A stretch of DNA of 64,000 bases. Origin: Maricaulis sp965242785 (GTDB taxonomy: Bacteria; Pseudomonadota; Alphaproteobacteria; Caulobacterales; Maricaulaceae). Under the pieces are notes generated by a model. It did no database searches. It was given only the letters and a program-made list of their open reading frames with translations, and was not told the origin of the DNA. Positions 9,435-19,259 of the stretch are shown piece by piece; the first letter of the stretch is position 1; each line of letters starts with the position of its first letter. The DNA is taken from positions 186,001-250,000 of the forward strand of contig CBDETA010000003.1 in the NCBI GenBank assembly GCA_965242785.1, read 5' to 3'. A program made the translations under genes and the position numbers.

Positions 9435-9524
9435 AACGAATATTCGGCGAACGCCTTTCGATTCACTCGTGTCATTCGTGTGGTGATGTCCTATGGTTGC
9501 GCCATAGGGAAGGGAGAGTTCGGT

Positions 9525-12500
9525 ATGATGAACTGGCGCGTTTCGCTGGCGGCCATTGGCATGGCTGCAGGCCTGGTTGCGTGTTCCGGCGGCAGCGAGG
9601 AAGCCGTCACTGGACCGCAGATGGAGACCCGGGCCGCCGACGCACCCAGAGCGCAGGCTTCGCCGGCCAGCCAGTTCGGCTTTGTACGTTATACGGTCGA
9701 AGTTGATGGTGATGCCCCCGCGCTGTGCCTGGGCTTCACCCATCCGCTTGATCCCGCCACTGACTACACCCCCTATGTCGCTGTCGATCCGCAACGCCCC
9801 ATCGCCCTGTCGGTGAGCGGGCAGAGCCTGTGCGTGGGCGGACTGGGCTTTGGTCAGGACCAGGTGCTGACCCTGCGTGAAGGCCTGCCCAGTGCGGACG
9901 GGCGCGGCCTTCTGGCCAACGAGACCGTGCAGATCGATTTCGGTGACCGCCCGGCCTTTGTCGGCATTGTGGGTGATGGCGTGATCCTGCCTCGCCGCGA
10001 TGCGGATGGTCTGGCCGTCGAGACGGTGAATGTCGACACGGTCGAGATCGAACTCTGGCGCATCACGGACCGGGCGCTGGCCTTCCGCTCGATCACCTCG
10101 GGCTATAACGGCGTGGAACGCGAATATTACTGGCTGTCCAGCGAAGAGCGTCCCGATGATGTTGGCGAGGTGATCTGGTCCGGCGAGATGGACACCGCCG
10201 GTGCCCTGAACACGCCGGTCACCACGATCTTCCCGATTGCCGAGGCGATCGGCACCCTGACCCCCGGGGCCTATTTCATTTCGATCACAGACGCGGCCGA
10301 GGCTGACAATGCCTATGAGACGCCCGCCCAGGCCATGCGCTGGCTGGTCATCACCGACCTGGCCCTGACAGCCTATCGCGGCGAGGACGGGATGGATTTC
10401 ACGGTTCGCTCGCTGCAGACGGCACAGCCGGTCCCAGGCGTGCGGGTCGAGCTTCTGGCGCGCTCGAACGAGGTTCTGGGCTCGGTGACGACCGACAGCA
10501 ATGGGCAGGCGCGCTTTGCCGCACCGCTGACGCGCGGCACCGGCGCCATGGCACCACGCCTTCTGACCGCCTACGGGCCGGATAATGACTTTGCCGTGCT
10601 GGACTTTGACCGCAACCCGGTCGACCTGTCCGGGCAGGATGTGGGCGGTCGCCAGCGGCCGTCCGGTGCGGATGGCTTCTTGTGGCTGGACCGGGGCATT
10701 TACCGGCCTGGCGAAACCGTGCGCGTGGGCGCCATGGTGCGCGACATCGAGGCCGTCGCGATTTCCGACCGGCCGATCAAGCTGACCGCCTTCGGCCCCA
10801 ACGGGATCGAGGTCGCCAATGCGCGCTTCACCGCGGCGCCGCAGGGCGGCAGCGTGTTCTGGGATTACGATCTGCCGTTTGCTGCAGCCCGCGGTCAATG
10901 GCGGATCGAAGCGGAGATGGATGGCTATGGCCAGGTGGGCATGACCCGTTTCTCGGTCGAGGATTTCGTGCCGCAGCGCATTGCGCTGGATCTGGAGGCG
11001 GATGCCTCAACGCCATTGCTGGCCGGACAGACCCGGACCGTGGAAGCCGATGTCCGCTTCCTCTACGGCGCGCCGGGTGCCGGACTGAAGGTGGAGGGAC
11101 GCCTGCGGGTGGAGACCGACCCGGCGCCGTTTTCCGACTTTGCCGGATTCTCCTTTGGCCGCCATGACGAGCCTTTCCGCGACCGCTCTCTGGACCTGCC
11201 GGATGCCACGGCGGACGGGGCCGGTCGGGCGCTGCAGCAGATCGATCCCCAGGGGATTGGCGAGGATGCGACCCAGCCCTTGCGCGTTCGCGCCGTGATT
11301 TCGGCAATTGAGCCGGGTGGTCGCGCGGTCGCCGATGATGTGCGCATCCCCTATCGCCCGGCGGCGCGCTATATCGGCACCCGCCCGCAGTTTGAGGGCC
11401 GGGCCGAGCGCAATCGGGCCAGTGCTTTCGACGTCGTGGCCCTGAGCCCGGAAGGCGAGGCGGTGTCGGCCCAGCTGGACTGGCGTCTGGTGCGGATCGA
11501 TTGGGATTATGACTGGTACCGCAGCGATGGCGGGCGCTGGCAATGGCGCCGGACGCGTCATGTGGAGCCGATCGAGACCGGCGTTCTGGCCCTGACGGGC
11601 GAGGGGGCCCAGTCGCTGTCCCTGCAGGCGCTGGACTGGGGCAATTACCAGCTGGTGCTGAGCGATGCCGAGACCGGCACCAGCGCCAGTGCGGCCTTCT
11701 GGGTCGGCTGGGGCGGTTCCGCCGAGCCGGGCACCGAAGCACCGGACCGGGTGGCGATTTCCGGTCCCGACGCTCCGGTCGCGGTTGGTGATACGGCCAC
11801 GCTGACCGTATTGCCGCCCTATGCCGGCGAAGCCGAGATCGTGATTGCCACGGACCGGGTACTGGAAACGCGTCTGGTGAGCCTGCCCGAGGGCGGCACC
11901 GAGCTGGATTTCCGGGTGACCGAGGACTGGGGCGCCGGGGCCTATGCCATGGTGACGGTCTACACGCCGCGCGATCCGGTCGACCGTCCGGCACCGCGCC
12001 GGGCCGTGGGGGTCGTCCACCTGCCGGTGGACACCTCTGACCGCACGCTGAACATCAATTTCAACGCCCCCGAGCGCATCCATCCGCGCCAGGAGGTGAC
12101 GCTGGAGCTGCAGGTCGATGGCCCGGTGCGTTCCGGTGCCTGGGTGTCTGTTGCGGCGGTGGATGAGGGCATTCTCGCGCTGACCCGCTTTGCCTCGCCC
12201 GATCCCAATGACTGGTATTTCGGCCAGGCGACACTCGATGTTGCGCTCTATGACGATTATGGCCGCCTGCTCGATCCCAACCAGGGTGCAGCAGCCGCCA
12301 TCCGCCAGGGCGGTGACCAGATCGGCGGTGCCGGTCTGACGGTCGTGCCGACGCGGACGGTTGCGCTGTTCACCGGACCGGTTGCCGTGGGCCGCAATGG
12401 CCGGGCCACGATCACGCTGGACGTGCCGGACTTCAATGGCGAGCTGCGCCTGATGGCGGTGGCCTGGAGTGGCCGGGCCGTCGGCCATGCTGCCCAGCCT

Positions 12501-14387
12501 CTGACCGTACGCGATGATGTGCCGGCCGAACTCATCCTGCCGCGATTCCTGGCGCCGGGAGACGTCTCCACCGCAACCCTCACCATCGACAATGTGGATG
12601 GCGAAGCGGGGACCTATGACGTCGTTCTGGGGTCGGAAGACCCGGTCGATCTCAACGCCCGTGACCAGGTCGAGCTGGCCCGGGGCCAGCGCGTTGACCG
12701 GCGCTACGAGATTGCCGGCACGGACACGGGCATCGGCTCTGTCGCCCTGGCCGTCGAGGGCCCGGGCGGTTTTGCCGCCGAGCGCAGTTATCCGATCGAG
12801 GTCCGTTCGGCCTGGCTGGCTTCGTCCCAGGTCATCCGGAGCCGTCTGGATCCGGGCGGGACCTGGACTCTGAATGCCGCAACTCTGGCCGGATATCTGC
12901 CGGGCGATGCCGTGGTCTCGGTGAATTTCTCGGCCATTCCGCTGGACGGCAATGCCATGCTGGAAGCGCTGGATCGCTATCCCTATGGCTGTACCGAACA
13001 GATCACCAGCCGCGCCCTGCCGCTGCTGTATTCCCGGCCGCTGGCGGATGTGTCCGGCGGCCAGGCGTCGGCGGAGAGCCGGGCGCAAGTGCAGGAAGCC
13101 ATCGGAACCCTGCTCAGCCGCCAGGCCGATGATGGCATTATCGGTCTGTGGCGTGTGGGTGACCGTCAGGCCCAGCCCTGGATCGGGGCCTATGCGGTCG
13201 ACTTCCTCGCGCGGGCCCGCGAGTCCGGCTACACGGTGCCGCAAGTGGCGCTGGACCGGGCCTTCGTCTCGATGGAGCACATCGCGTCGGGTGAGTTGTG
13301 GCGGGCGTCGGGCTATTCCACGGATATCTATCGCTGGCAGGGCCAGACCGACACGCCGGAACGCCTGTCGGACCGTTCGGTCGCCTATGCGCTCTATGTG
13401 CTGGCCCGGGCCGGCCGGGTGGACCGCTCGCGCTTGCGCTACATGCATGACGAGCGCCTGTCGCGGATCGAGAGCCCGCTGGCGCTCGCGCAGCTGGGCA
13501 CAGCGCTTTATCTGATCGGTGACCGGGCCCGGGCCACCAGCGCCTTTGATGCGGCCGAGGCCGCGCTGGGCTTTGACAATCCGGGCAATTACTACCAGTC
13601 GCCGCGGCGTGACCTGGCCGGTGTCCTGGCCCTGGCCGCAGAGGCCGGCGAGACCGAGCGCGTCATCCGTCTGGCCGAACAGGTCGGTGTTGACCTGCCC
13701 GAACCGCAGCGCCTCAACACCCAGGAGCTCAGCTTCCTGTTCATGGCGGCGCACGCCCTGGGCGGGGATGCCGGCACGGCCGTGACGCTGGAAGGCAGCG
13801 AGACGGCCATTCCGGTGCCGGCCCGGGTGAGTTTCATGGCGGAAGACCTGGCCGATCCGCGCCGCTATTCCGTCACCGGCGAGGGGCCGGTCTGGATCAC
13901 CCAGATCGCCCATGGCCAGTCGGTCGAGGCGCCGGAGATGGCGATGGAAGGCTTGGTCGTGCAGAAGCGCATCCGCAATCTGGATGGCACGCCGGTGGAC
14001 CTGGCCAACCTGGTGCAGGGCGACCGGCTGATGATCGACATCACCGTGGCCCCGCGCGAGGAACGCCTGGTTCCGGCCATTGTCGAGGATCTGCTGCCGC
14101 CGGGCTTCGAGATCGAGGCCATCGTGCAGCCGGAAGAGGCCGGACGCACCGGCGCCTATGCCTGGCTGGGCCGGCTGGATGAGCCGCGGGTGGCGGAAGT
14201 GCGCGATGACCGCTTTGTCGCCGCCATCGATCTGCGCAATCGCCGCGCGGAACGCCTGGCCTATGTTGTGCGGGCCGTGACGCCGGGGCGCTACACGCTG
14301 CCGGGGGCGGTGGCGGCCGACATGTATCGTGCCGACACCTTCGGACGATCCTCGACCGGCGAGGTCGTGATCGCGCCGCGAGGCTAG
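9525..14387 (+). CDS. bacterial alpha-2-macroglobulin lipoprotein (YfhM type, thioester-containing)
   Basis: 1620-residue periplasmic lipoprotein. It has a signal sequence with lipobox LVAC (Cys20), many macroglobulin-like beta domains, and the thioester motif GCTEQ (Cys1156, Gln1159) followed by the alpha-helical complement-like domain. Family members trap proteases that breach the outer membrane and work with PBP1C, whose gene starts 3 bases downstream. The ATG at 9525 has AGGGAGAG about 6 bases upstream; an upstream in-frame ATG (9480) would bury the signal sequence. The intact CxEQ motif means this is the thioester-active class. Confidence 0.95.
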   Translation: MMNWRVSLAAIGMAAGLVACSGGSEEAVTGPQMETRAADAPRAQASPASQFGFVRYTVEVDGDAPALCLGFTHPLDPATDYTPYVAVDPQRPIALSVSGQSLCVGGLGFGQDQVLTLREGLPSADGRGLLANETVQIDFGDRPAFVGIVGDGVILPRRDADGLAVETVNVDTVEIELWRITDRALAFRSITSGYNGVEREYYWLSSEERPDDVGEVIWSGEMDTAGALNTPVTTIFPIAEAIGTLTPGAYFISITDAAEADNAYETPAQAMRWLVITDLALTAYRGEDGMDFTVRSLQTAQPVPGVRVELLARSNEVLGSVTTDSNGQARFAAPLTRGTGAMAPRLLTAYGPDNDFAVLDFDRNPVDLSGQDVGGRQRPSGADGFLWLDRGIYRPGETVRVGAMVRDIEAVAISDRPIKLTAFGPNGIEVANARFTAAPQGGSVFWDYDLPFAAARGQWRIEAEMDGYGQVGMTRFSVEDFVPQRIALDLEADASTPLLAGQTRTVEADVRFLYGAPGAGLKVEGRLRVETDPAPFSDFAGFSFGRHDEPFRDRSLDLPDATADGAGRALQQIDPQGIGEDATQPLRVRAVISAIEPGGRAVADDVRIPYRPAARYIGTRPQFEGRAERNRASAFDVVALSPEGEAVSAQLDWRLVRIDWDYDWYRSDGGRWQWRRTRHVEPIETGVLALTGEGAQSLSLQALDWGNYQLVLSDAETGTSASAAFWVGWGGSAEPGTEAPDRVAISGPDAPVAVGDTATLTVLPPYAGEAEIVIATDRVLETRLVSLPEGGTELDFRVTEDWGAGAYAMVTVYTPRDPVDRPAPRRAVGVVHLPVDTSDRTLNINFNAPERIHPRQEVTLELQVDGPVRSGAWVSVAAVDEGILALTRFASPDPNDWYFGQATLDVALYDDYGRLLDPNQGAAAAIRQGGDQIGGAGLTVVPTRTVALFTGPVAVGRNGRATITLDVPDFNGELRLMAVAWSGRAVGHAAQPLTVRDDVPAELILPRFLAPGDVSTATLTIDNVDGEAGTYDVVLGSEDPVDLNARDQVELARGQRVDRRYEIAGTDTGIGSVALAVEGPGGFAAERSYPIEVRSAWLASSQVIRSRLDPGGTWTLNAATLAGYLPGDAVVSVNFSAIPLDGNAMLEALDRYPYGCTEQITSRALPLLYSRPLADVSGGQASAESRAQVQEAIGTLLSRQADDGIIGLWRVGDRQAQPWIGAYAVDFLARARESGYTVPQVALDRAFVSMEHIASGELWRASGYSTDIYRWQGQTDTPERLSDRSVAYALYVLARAGRVDRSRLRYMHDERLSRIESPLALAQLGTALYLIGDRARATSAFDAAEAALGFDNPGNYYQSPRRDLAGVLALAAEAGETERVIRLAEQVGVDLPEPQRLNTQELSFLFMAAHALGGDAGTAVTLEGSETAIPVPARVSFMAEDLADPRRYSVTGEGPVWITQIAHGQSVEAPEMAMEGLVVQKRIRNLDGTPVDLANLVQGDRLMIDITVAPREERLVPAIVEDLLPPGFEIEAIVQPEEAGRTGAYAWLGRLDEPRVAEVRDDRFVAAIDLRNRRAERLAYVVRAVTPGRYTLPGAVAADMYRADTFGRSSTGEVVIAPRG

Positions 14388-14390
14388 GAC

Positions 14391-16424
14391 GTGCTGGGCC
14401 TGAACCGCTTCTACTGGGCCGGCGTCGCCGGTCTGGTCCTGCTGGTCGGGCTGTTGGCGCTTGACCGCCACCTGCCGCCGCCGGTGGCGGCCATGCAGAC
14501 CGTGTCGACCGTGGTGCGGGACCGCGACGGCCAGGTGCTGCGCGCCTTCCCCGTGGCCGACGGGCGCTGGCGCCTGCCGGCGGATCTGGACACGCTGGAT
14601 CCCGATTTCGTGGCGGCGTTGCTGGCCTATGAGGATGAACGCTTCTGGTCGCATCCGGGTGTCGACCCGCTGGCGCTGATGCGGGCCAGCCGCGACAGCC
14701 TGATGGCGGGCCGGATCGTCTCGGGCGGTTCCACCATCACCATGCAGCTGGCGCGCCTTCTGGAACCGCGCGAACGGACCTTCGGCGCCAAGCTGTTCCA
14801 GATCGCCCGGGCGCTGCAGCTGGAGCTGCGCTATTCCAAGCGGGAAATCCTGGAAGCCTATCTCACCCTGGCGCCCTATGGCGGCAATCTGGAGGGCGTG
14901 AGGGCAGCCAGCTGGGCCTATTTCGGGCGCGAACCGGATGCCCTGACCATCGAGCAGATCGCCCTGTTGATCGCGCTGCCACAATCGCCCGAGGCGCGGC
15001 GTCCGGATCTGCGGCCCGATGCAGCGGTCGCGGCGCGCGGCCGCGTGCTGGACCGACTGGCGGGGCTGGGGCTGGCACGGCAGGATGCGGCGCAGTCGGC
15101 CGCCGATGATCCGGCACCGGGACGCGGCGCCTTTCCCGCCCAGGCCTGGCATGCTGCCGAGGCCCTGCACCAGGCGCGGCCGGATGCCGGCGATCTGGTC
15201 TCGACGCTCGATCTGGACCTGCAGCGCATGCTGGAGAACGAACTTGCGCTGGCCGCGGCCGATACACCGGCGGATGTCCAGTTCTCGGTCATTCTGGTGG
15301 AGACCGAGACCCGGGCTGTCCGGGCACTGGCAGGCTCGGCAAGCCGCGCGCGGCCGGGCGGCTGGATCGATCTGACGGACCGTGCACGTTCGCCCGGCTC
15401 GACGTTGAAACCCTTCATCTACGGCATGGCCTTCGATGATGGCCTGGCCGCTGGCGGGACGCGTATCGCCGATCTGCCGCGCCGCTTCTCGGGTTATCAG
15501 CCGGACAATTTCGACCGTCGTTTCCGCGGTGATGTGACCATCGCCGAAGCCCTGCAGCATTCACTCAACGTGCCGGCGGTGACGGCGCTGGATGGCGTCG
15601 GTGCGCGGCGTTTCAACGCCGTGCTGTCCTTTGCCGGGGCGCGTCCGCAGCGACCGCGCTCGGCCGGCCAGGACAGTGGTCTGGCCGTGGCGCTGGGCGG
15701 GGCCGGCCTGACCCTGCGCCAGGTGGCGGTACTCTATGCAGCGCTGGGCGATGGCGGCATGGCGCGGCCGCTGCGCTGGTTCGAGGACGAGCCGCTGGAG
15801 ACCGGCGGGCACCGGGTGCTCAGCGCGGAATCGGCCGAGGAGATCATCGGCATTCTGCGTCGTTCGCCACATCCGGGTGGCCGCATGCCGGCCAGCCTGG
15901 CCCGCAATGCGCCGGACATCGCCTTCAAGACCGGCACCTCCTATGGCTTTCGCGATGCCTGGGCGGCGGGGCTGGCCGGGCGCTACACGCTGGTGGTCTG
16001 GACCGGCCGGGCCGATGGCGCGCCGCGCGAGGGCGTGACGGGACGCGAGGGCGCCCTGCCGCTGATGTTCCGCATTGCCGACGGCATCGCCCGCATCGAT
16101 CCGCAGGGCATGCAGCCGACTCGTCGCGAGGCCCTGCCGGAGACGCCGCAGACGCTGGCCGACTTCAATGCCGAGGCCGCGCCGCACATCCTGTTTCCGC
16201 CGGACGGATCGGACGTCTGGTCGGACCGACCGGGCCGCGGTTTCGTGCTGGCCGCCCAGGCCCGCCGCCCGGTGACCTGGTATGCCGATGGCGCCCGGGT
16301 CGAGCGCAACGCGCTGGGCGAGGCGGTCTGGGTGCCGCCCGGGCCGGGTTTCTATGCCGTCACAGCGATTGATGATGCCGGCCGCTCCAGCCAGGTGCGC
16401 GTGCGGGTGCTGTCCGACGGCTGA
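14391..16424 (+). CDS. pbpC: penicillin-binding protein 1C (bifunctional glycosyltransferase/transpeptidase)
   Basis: 677-residue peptidoglycan synthase starting at GTG 14391, three bases after the macroglobulin stop. An N-terminal membrane helix (8-25) is followed by a GT51 glycosyltransferase domain with EDERFWSHPG (catalytic Glu81) and GGSTITMQL. The transpeptidase domain shows SxxK at 337-340 (STLK), SxN at 391-393 (SLN) and KTG at 513-515, and a C-terminal PBP1C-type beta domain covers about 585-677. All catalytic motifs are intact. In other bacteria the pbpC-A2M pair is thought to repair the wall where envelope breaches are trapped. Confidence 0.95.
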   Translation: MLGLNRFYWAGVAGLVLLVGLLALDRHLPPPVAAMQTVSTVVRDRDGQVLRAFPVADGRWRLPADLDTLDPDFVAALLAYEDERFWSHPGVDPLALMRASRDSLMAGRIVSGGSTITMQLARLLEPRERTFGAKLFQIARALQLELRYSKREILEAYLTLAPYGGNLEGVRAASWAYFGREPDALTIEQIALLIALPQSPEARRPDLRPDAAVAARGRVLDRLAGLGLARQDAAQSAADDPAPGRGAFPAQAWHAAEALHQARPDAGDLVSTLDLDLQRMLENELALAAADTPADVQFSVILVETETRAVRALAGSASRARPGGWIDLTDRARSPGSTLKPFIYGMAFDDGLAAGGTRIADLPRRFSGYQPDNFDRRFRGDVTIAEALQHSLNVPAVTALDGVGARRFNAVLSFAGARPQRPRSAGQDSGLAVALGGAGLTLRQVAVLYAALGDGGMARPLRWFEDEPLETGGHRVLSAESAEEIIGILRRSPHPGGRMPASLARNAPDIAFKTGTSYGFRDAWAAGLAGRYTLVVWTGRADGAPREGVTGREGALPLMFRIADGIARIDPQGMQPTRREALPETPQTLADFNAEAAPHILFPPDGSDVWSDRPGRGFVLAAQARRPVTWYADGARVERNALGEAVWVPPGPGFYAVTAIDDAGRSSQVRVRVLSDG

Positions 16425-16511
16425 GGGCTGCACGCGGTGGCATCGGCGCCCTTGCGCACTGCATCGCATCGGGGAAAGCTGCGGACCGAGCGGCAATGGG
16501 GAGATCGCCAC

Positions 16512-17576
16512 ATGTTTCGCACTCTGGGAGGCCTGGCCCTGGCGGCCGGCCTGACTGTTTCCGCCGCCCAGGCGCAGGAGGCCGAGCGCGGCCGCTGGGC
16601 GCTGGTGGTGCATGGCGGCGCCGGCGTGATCGAGCGCGGCGCGATGACGCCGGAGACCGAGGCCGCTTATCGTGCCGCCATGCAGGCGGCGCTCGATCGC
16701 GGCGAGGCGGTGCTGGATGAGGGCGGCTCCTCGCTGGATGCGGTGGTCGCGGTGATCCATGGCCTGGAGGACGACCCGCTGTTCAATTCCGGTCGTGGTG
16801 CCGTGTTCACGGCGGCGGGCCGCAATGAGCTGGACGCCTCGATCATGGACGGCGCGACCCGCAATGCCGGCGCCGTGGCCGGGGTGACCCAGGTACGCCA
16901 TCCGATCTCGCTGGCCCGTGCGGTGATGGAAAATTCCCGCCATGTCATGCTGCAGGGCGAGGGTGCGGAGACCTTCGCGCGTGAGCAGGGGCTGGAGATT
17001 GTCGAGCCCGCCTGGTTCTTCACCGAACGCCGCTGGGCGGCACTGGAGCGCACGCTGATCTCGCTCGGCCTGCCGGTCCCGCCGCGTCCGGAAGGGGCGC
17101 CGGATCCCGAGCCCGTTGATCATGGCGCGCTGGAGCGTGATGCCCGGGAACACCGTTTCGGCACGGTCGGCGTGGTGGCGCTGGATCGTGACGGCAATAT
17201 CGCGGCCGGCACCTCGACCGGCGGCACGACCGCCAAGCGCTGGGGCCGGGTCGGTGACAGCCCGATCATCGGTGCGGGCACGTTTGCCGACAATTCCAGC
17301 TGCGGTGTCTCGGCGACGGGCACGGGCGAGTATTTCATCCGCCTGACGGTGGCCAGCCGGATCTGCGCGCTGGTCGAACTGCAGGGCCTGTCGCTGCAGG
17401 CCGCCTCCGACCAGGTCATCCGAGACGAGCTGACGGCGATGGAGGGCGATGGCGGCATCGTGGCGCTGGATGCGGCGGGCAATATCGCCTGGAGCTTCAA
17501 CACGCCGGGCATGTACCGCGCCCGCCTGAGCGAGGGCGGCGAGCCGGTGGTCGCGATCTATGGCGATGAGGACTAG
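16512..17576 (+). CDS. exported isoaspartyl peptidase/L-asparaginase (Ntn hydrolase)
   Basis: 354-residue type-2 asparaginase family protein with a signal peptide (residues 1-22, AQA cleavage site). The family opening VVHGGAG is at 32-38, and the autocleavage site has nucleophile Thr218 in HRFGTVG, followed by GTSTGG for substrate binding. The enzyme cleaves isoaspartyl dipeptides or asparagine after self-processing into two chains. The signal peptide places it in the periplasm, unlike the cytoplasmic E. coli IaaA-like forms with no leader. ATG 16512 was chosen because the leader begins there. It lies 87 bases after pbpC and 2 bases before the next gene. Confidence 0.92.
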   Translation: MFRTLGGLALAAGLTVSAAQAQEAERGRWALVVHGGAGVIERGAMTPETEAAYRAAMQAALDRGEAVLDEGGSSLDAVVAVIHGLEDDPLFNSGRGAVFTAAGRNELDASIMDGATRNAGAVAGVTQVRHPISLARAVMENSRHVMLQGEGAETFAREQGLEIVEPAWFFTERRWAALERTLISLGLPVPPRPEGAPDPEPVDHGALERDAREHRFGTVGVVALDRDGNIAAGTSTGGTTAKRWGRVGDSPIIGAGTFADNSSCGVSATGTGEYFIRLTVASRICALVELQGLSLQAASDQVIRDELTAMEGDGGIVALDAAGNIAWSFNTPGMYRARLSEGGEPVVAIYGDED

Positions 17577-17578
17577 GC

Positions 17579-18247
17579 ATGGACGCGCCTGAACCACAGG
17601 TCTCGCTGCACAAGCTTTTCTACACGCCGGTCATCGAGGTGCGACTGCCCGATGCCGACCGGCTGGTGCCGGCGCTGAAACAGGTCATCCTCGACCGCAA
17701 GGCGGGATCGCCCGGCGTGCGGCGGTCGAACATTCATGGCTGGCATTCCGATATCGAGATGCTGGAGTGGGGCGGAGAGGCGGCGCTGCACCTGGCGCGC
17801 GAGACGATGCAGGTGTGCGGCCGCTTCACGCGCGACGTCAACGCCGCGCCGGGCCAGTCGCGTTACGAGATGGGGTTGGAGATGTGGGCCAATGTCTCGC
17901 CGGCCGGGGCCTCGAACCAGATGCATGCCCACCCCGGCTCCTTCTGGTCGGCCAGCTTCTATATCGACGATGGCGGCGACAGCCAGGACGGGGCCTTCGT
18001 GGCTCAGGATCCGCGCTTTCCGATGATCCGCATGGTGGCACCGGATCTGGTGCATTGCGACGAGGCGGGCGAGAAGCAATTGTCCCAGTTCCGCGTGAAG
18101 CCGGAGCCGGGCAAGCTGGTGATCTTCCCGTCCTGGCTGATGCATGCCGTACGGCCGCATACCGGCCCGCGCGACCGGATATCCATTGCGATGAACATCC
18201 TGGCCATGCCGGCCGGTCCGCCGCCGCCGCAATCGCAGCCGGGCTAG
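17579..18247 (+). CDS. putative 2-oxoglutarate/Fe(II)-dependent oxygenase (TIGR02466-like)
   Basis: 222 residues with the features of the putative 2OG-Fe(II) oxygenase family TIGR02466. Residues ~8-20 (LFYTPVIEV) resemble the N-terminal family motif. The central NQMHAHPGSFWSASFYI stretch supplies likely iron-binding histidines, and the C-terminal FPSWLMHAVRPH plus a downstream Arg (RDRISIAMN) supplies the distal His and the 2-oxoglutarate contact. The substrate is unknown. It starts 2 bases after the asparaginase stop, so the two may be cotranscribed. Its stop shares a CTAG with the stop of the convergent LysR gene. Confidence 0.82.
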   Translation: MDAPEPQVSLHKLFYTPVIEVRLPDADRLVPALKQVILDRKAGSPGVRRSNIHGWHSDIEMLEWGGEAALHLARETMQVCGRFTRDVNAAPGQSRYEMGLEMWANVSPAGASNQMHAHPGSFWSASFYIDDGGDSQDGAFVAQDPRFPMIRMVAPDLVHCDEAGEKQLSQFRVKPEPGKLVIFPSWLMHAVRPHTGPRDRISIAMNILAMPAGPPPPQSQPG

Positions 18248-19173
18248 AGTGTCGAAGGCTCGCCGCGGGTGAAGTAGGCGCTGTCGGCCTGCATCTGGGC
18301 AATGATGTGGTCGAAGGCGGCGCGCACCCGGCCGCTCTTGCGCACGGTCTCGTGCGCCACCACCCACAGGTCCAGCGAGGTGGAGAATTCCGGCAGAAGG
18401 CGGACCAGGCCCGAGGAGGCGCGGGCGAGCCGGTGTGATGTCACACCGACGCCGAAACCGGCCTCGATCCCCTTGAGATGACTGGCCGGGCTGTTGGCCT
18501 TGAAGGAGATGTTCCGCGGCACCACGGCCGAGCCGGAGATCGAGGAGGGCCAGCCGAAGAAATCACCGATCGACCAGCCGACACAGGCATGGTCGGCCAG
18601 GTCGTCGACGCTCTGCGGGGCGCCGCGCTCGTCGATATAGGACTGGGCGGCATAGAGGCCGGCACCCACGGTGGCACCGCGGCGGCCGATCAGGCTTTGC
18701 TGCGTACCCGGACCGTTCCAGCGCAGGGCGATATCGGCTTCCCGGTCGGCCAGGTTGGCGGTGTTGTTCTTAATCGAGATTTCGATGCCGATATTCGGAT
18801 TGGCGCGCTGGAAGGAGGCGAGGGCGCGGGGCAGCCAGTCGGCGCCGAGCCCCTCGGAGGCCGAGATCACCACCAGGCCGGACAGGGACTGGTCCTGGGC
18901 GATCACCGCCCGCTCGATGGCCGAGGCTTCCTCGCGCATGCGCTTGGCATGGGCGATCACCTTGTGGCCCAGCGGGGTCAGGCGCGACTGGCCCTGATCC
19001 CGCTCGAAGACCGGCTCCCCGAACCGTTGTTCAAGCGCCTGAAGCCGCCGGGTCACGGTCGGCTGGCTGACGCCCAGCTGATGCGCTGCGGCGGTGAGGC
19101 TGCCGGCTTCGGCAACCGCGAGGCATACGAGATAGTCTGACCAGTCATCCATACGTTTTCGTATTCCGAGCAT
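18244..19173 (-). CDS. LysR family transcriptional regulator
   Basis: 309-residue LysR-type regulator. An N-terminal winged helix-turn-helix (AAAHQLGVSQPTVTRRLQALE at about residues 33-53) is followed by a periplasmic-binding-fold effector domain. The translation could also start at ATG 19152 (MDDWSDYL), which aligns better with the usual LysR N terminus. It is transcribed away from the TPR gene at 19260, and the region between them contains two short dyads. The target and inducer are unknown. LysR proteins usually autoregulate and control the divergent neighbour. Confidence 0.92.
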   Translation of the reverse strand: MLGIRKRMDDWSDYLVCLAVAEAGSLTAAAHQLGVSQPTVTRRLQALEQRFGEPVFERDQGQSRLTPLGHKVIAHAKRMREEASAIERAVIAQDQSLSGLVVISASEGLGADWLPRALASFQRANPNIGIEISIKNNTANLADREADIALRWNGPGTQQSLIGRRGATVGAGLYAAQSYIDERGAPQSVDDLADHACVGWSIGDFFGWPSSISGSAVVPRNISFKANSPASHLKGIEAGFGVGVTSHRLARASSGLVRLLPEFSTSLDLWVVAHETVRKSGRVRAAFDHIIAQMQADSAYFTRGEPSTL

Positions 19174-19235
19174 CCTGAATCGTCAATTTCATTCGCAGAA
19201 CTTCGTTCTAAAACTGAACGGCGTTTACGTTCAGT
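19151..19235. promoter_or_regulatory. divergent LysR/TPR intergenic region with two dyads
   Basis: Two inverted repeats are seen: ATACG-TTTT-CGTAT at 19151-19164, touching the LysR 5' end, and ACTGAAC-N9-GTTCAGT at 19213-19235, 25 bases before the TPR gene start. The second is a good size for a regulator-binding site. Assignment to this LysR protein is by position only. Confidence 0.4.
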
Positions 19236-19259
19236 ACGGTTCACATTGGAGAGAGTGAC

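Noticed and set aside
11007..15560. Very long open frame on the minus strand across the macroglobulin and pbpC genes
   Set aside because: It is antisense to two intact, recognised genes, and its translation is Arg/His/Gln-rich with no family motifs. High GC keeps antisense frames open. The same applies to the minus frames at 8700-10898 and 15561-17597 and the plus frames at 57876-60326 and 60056-63313.
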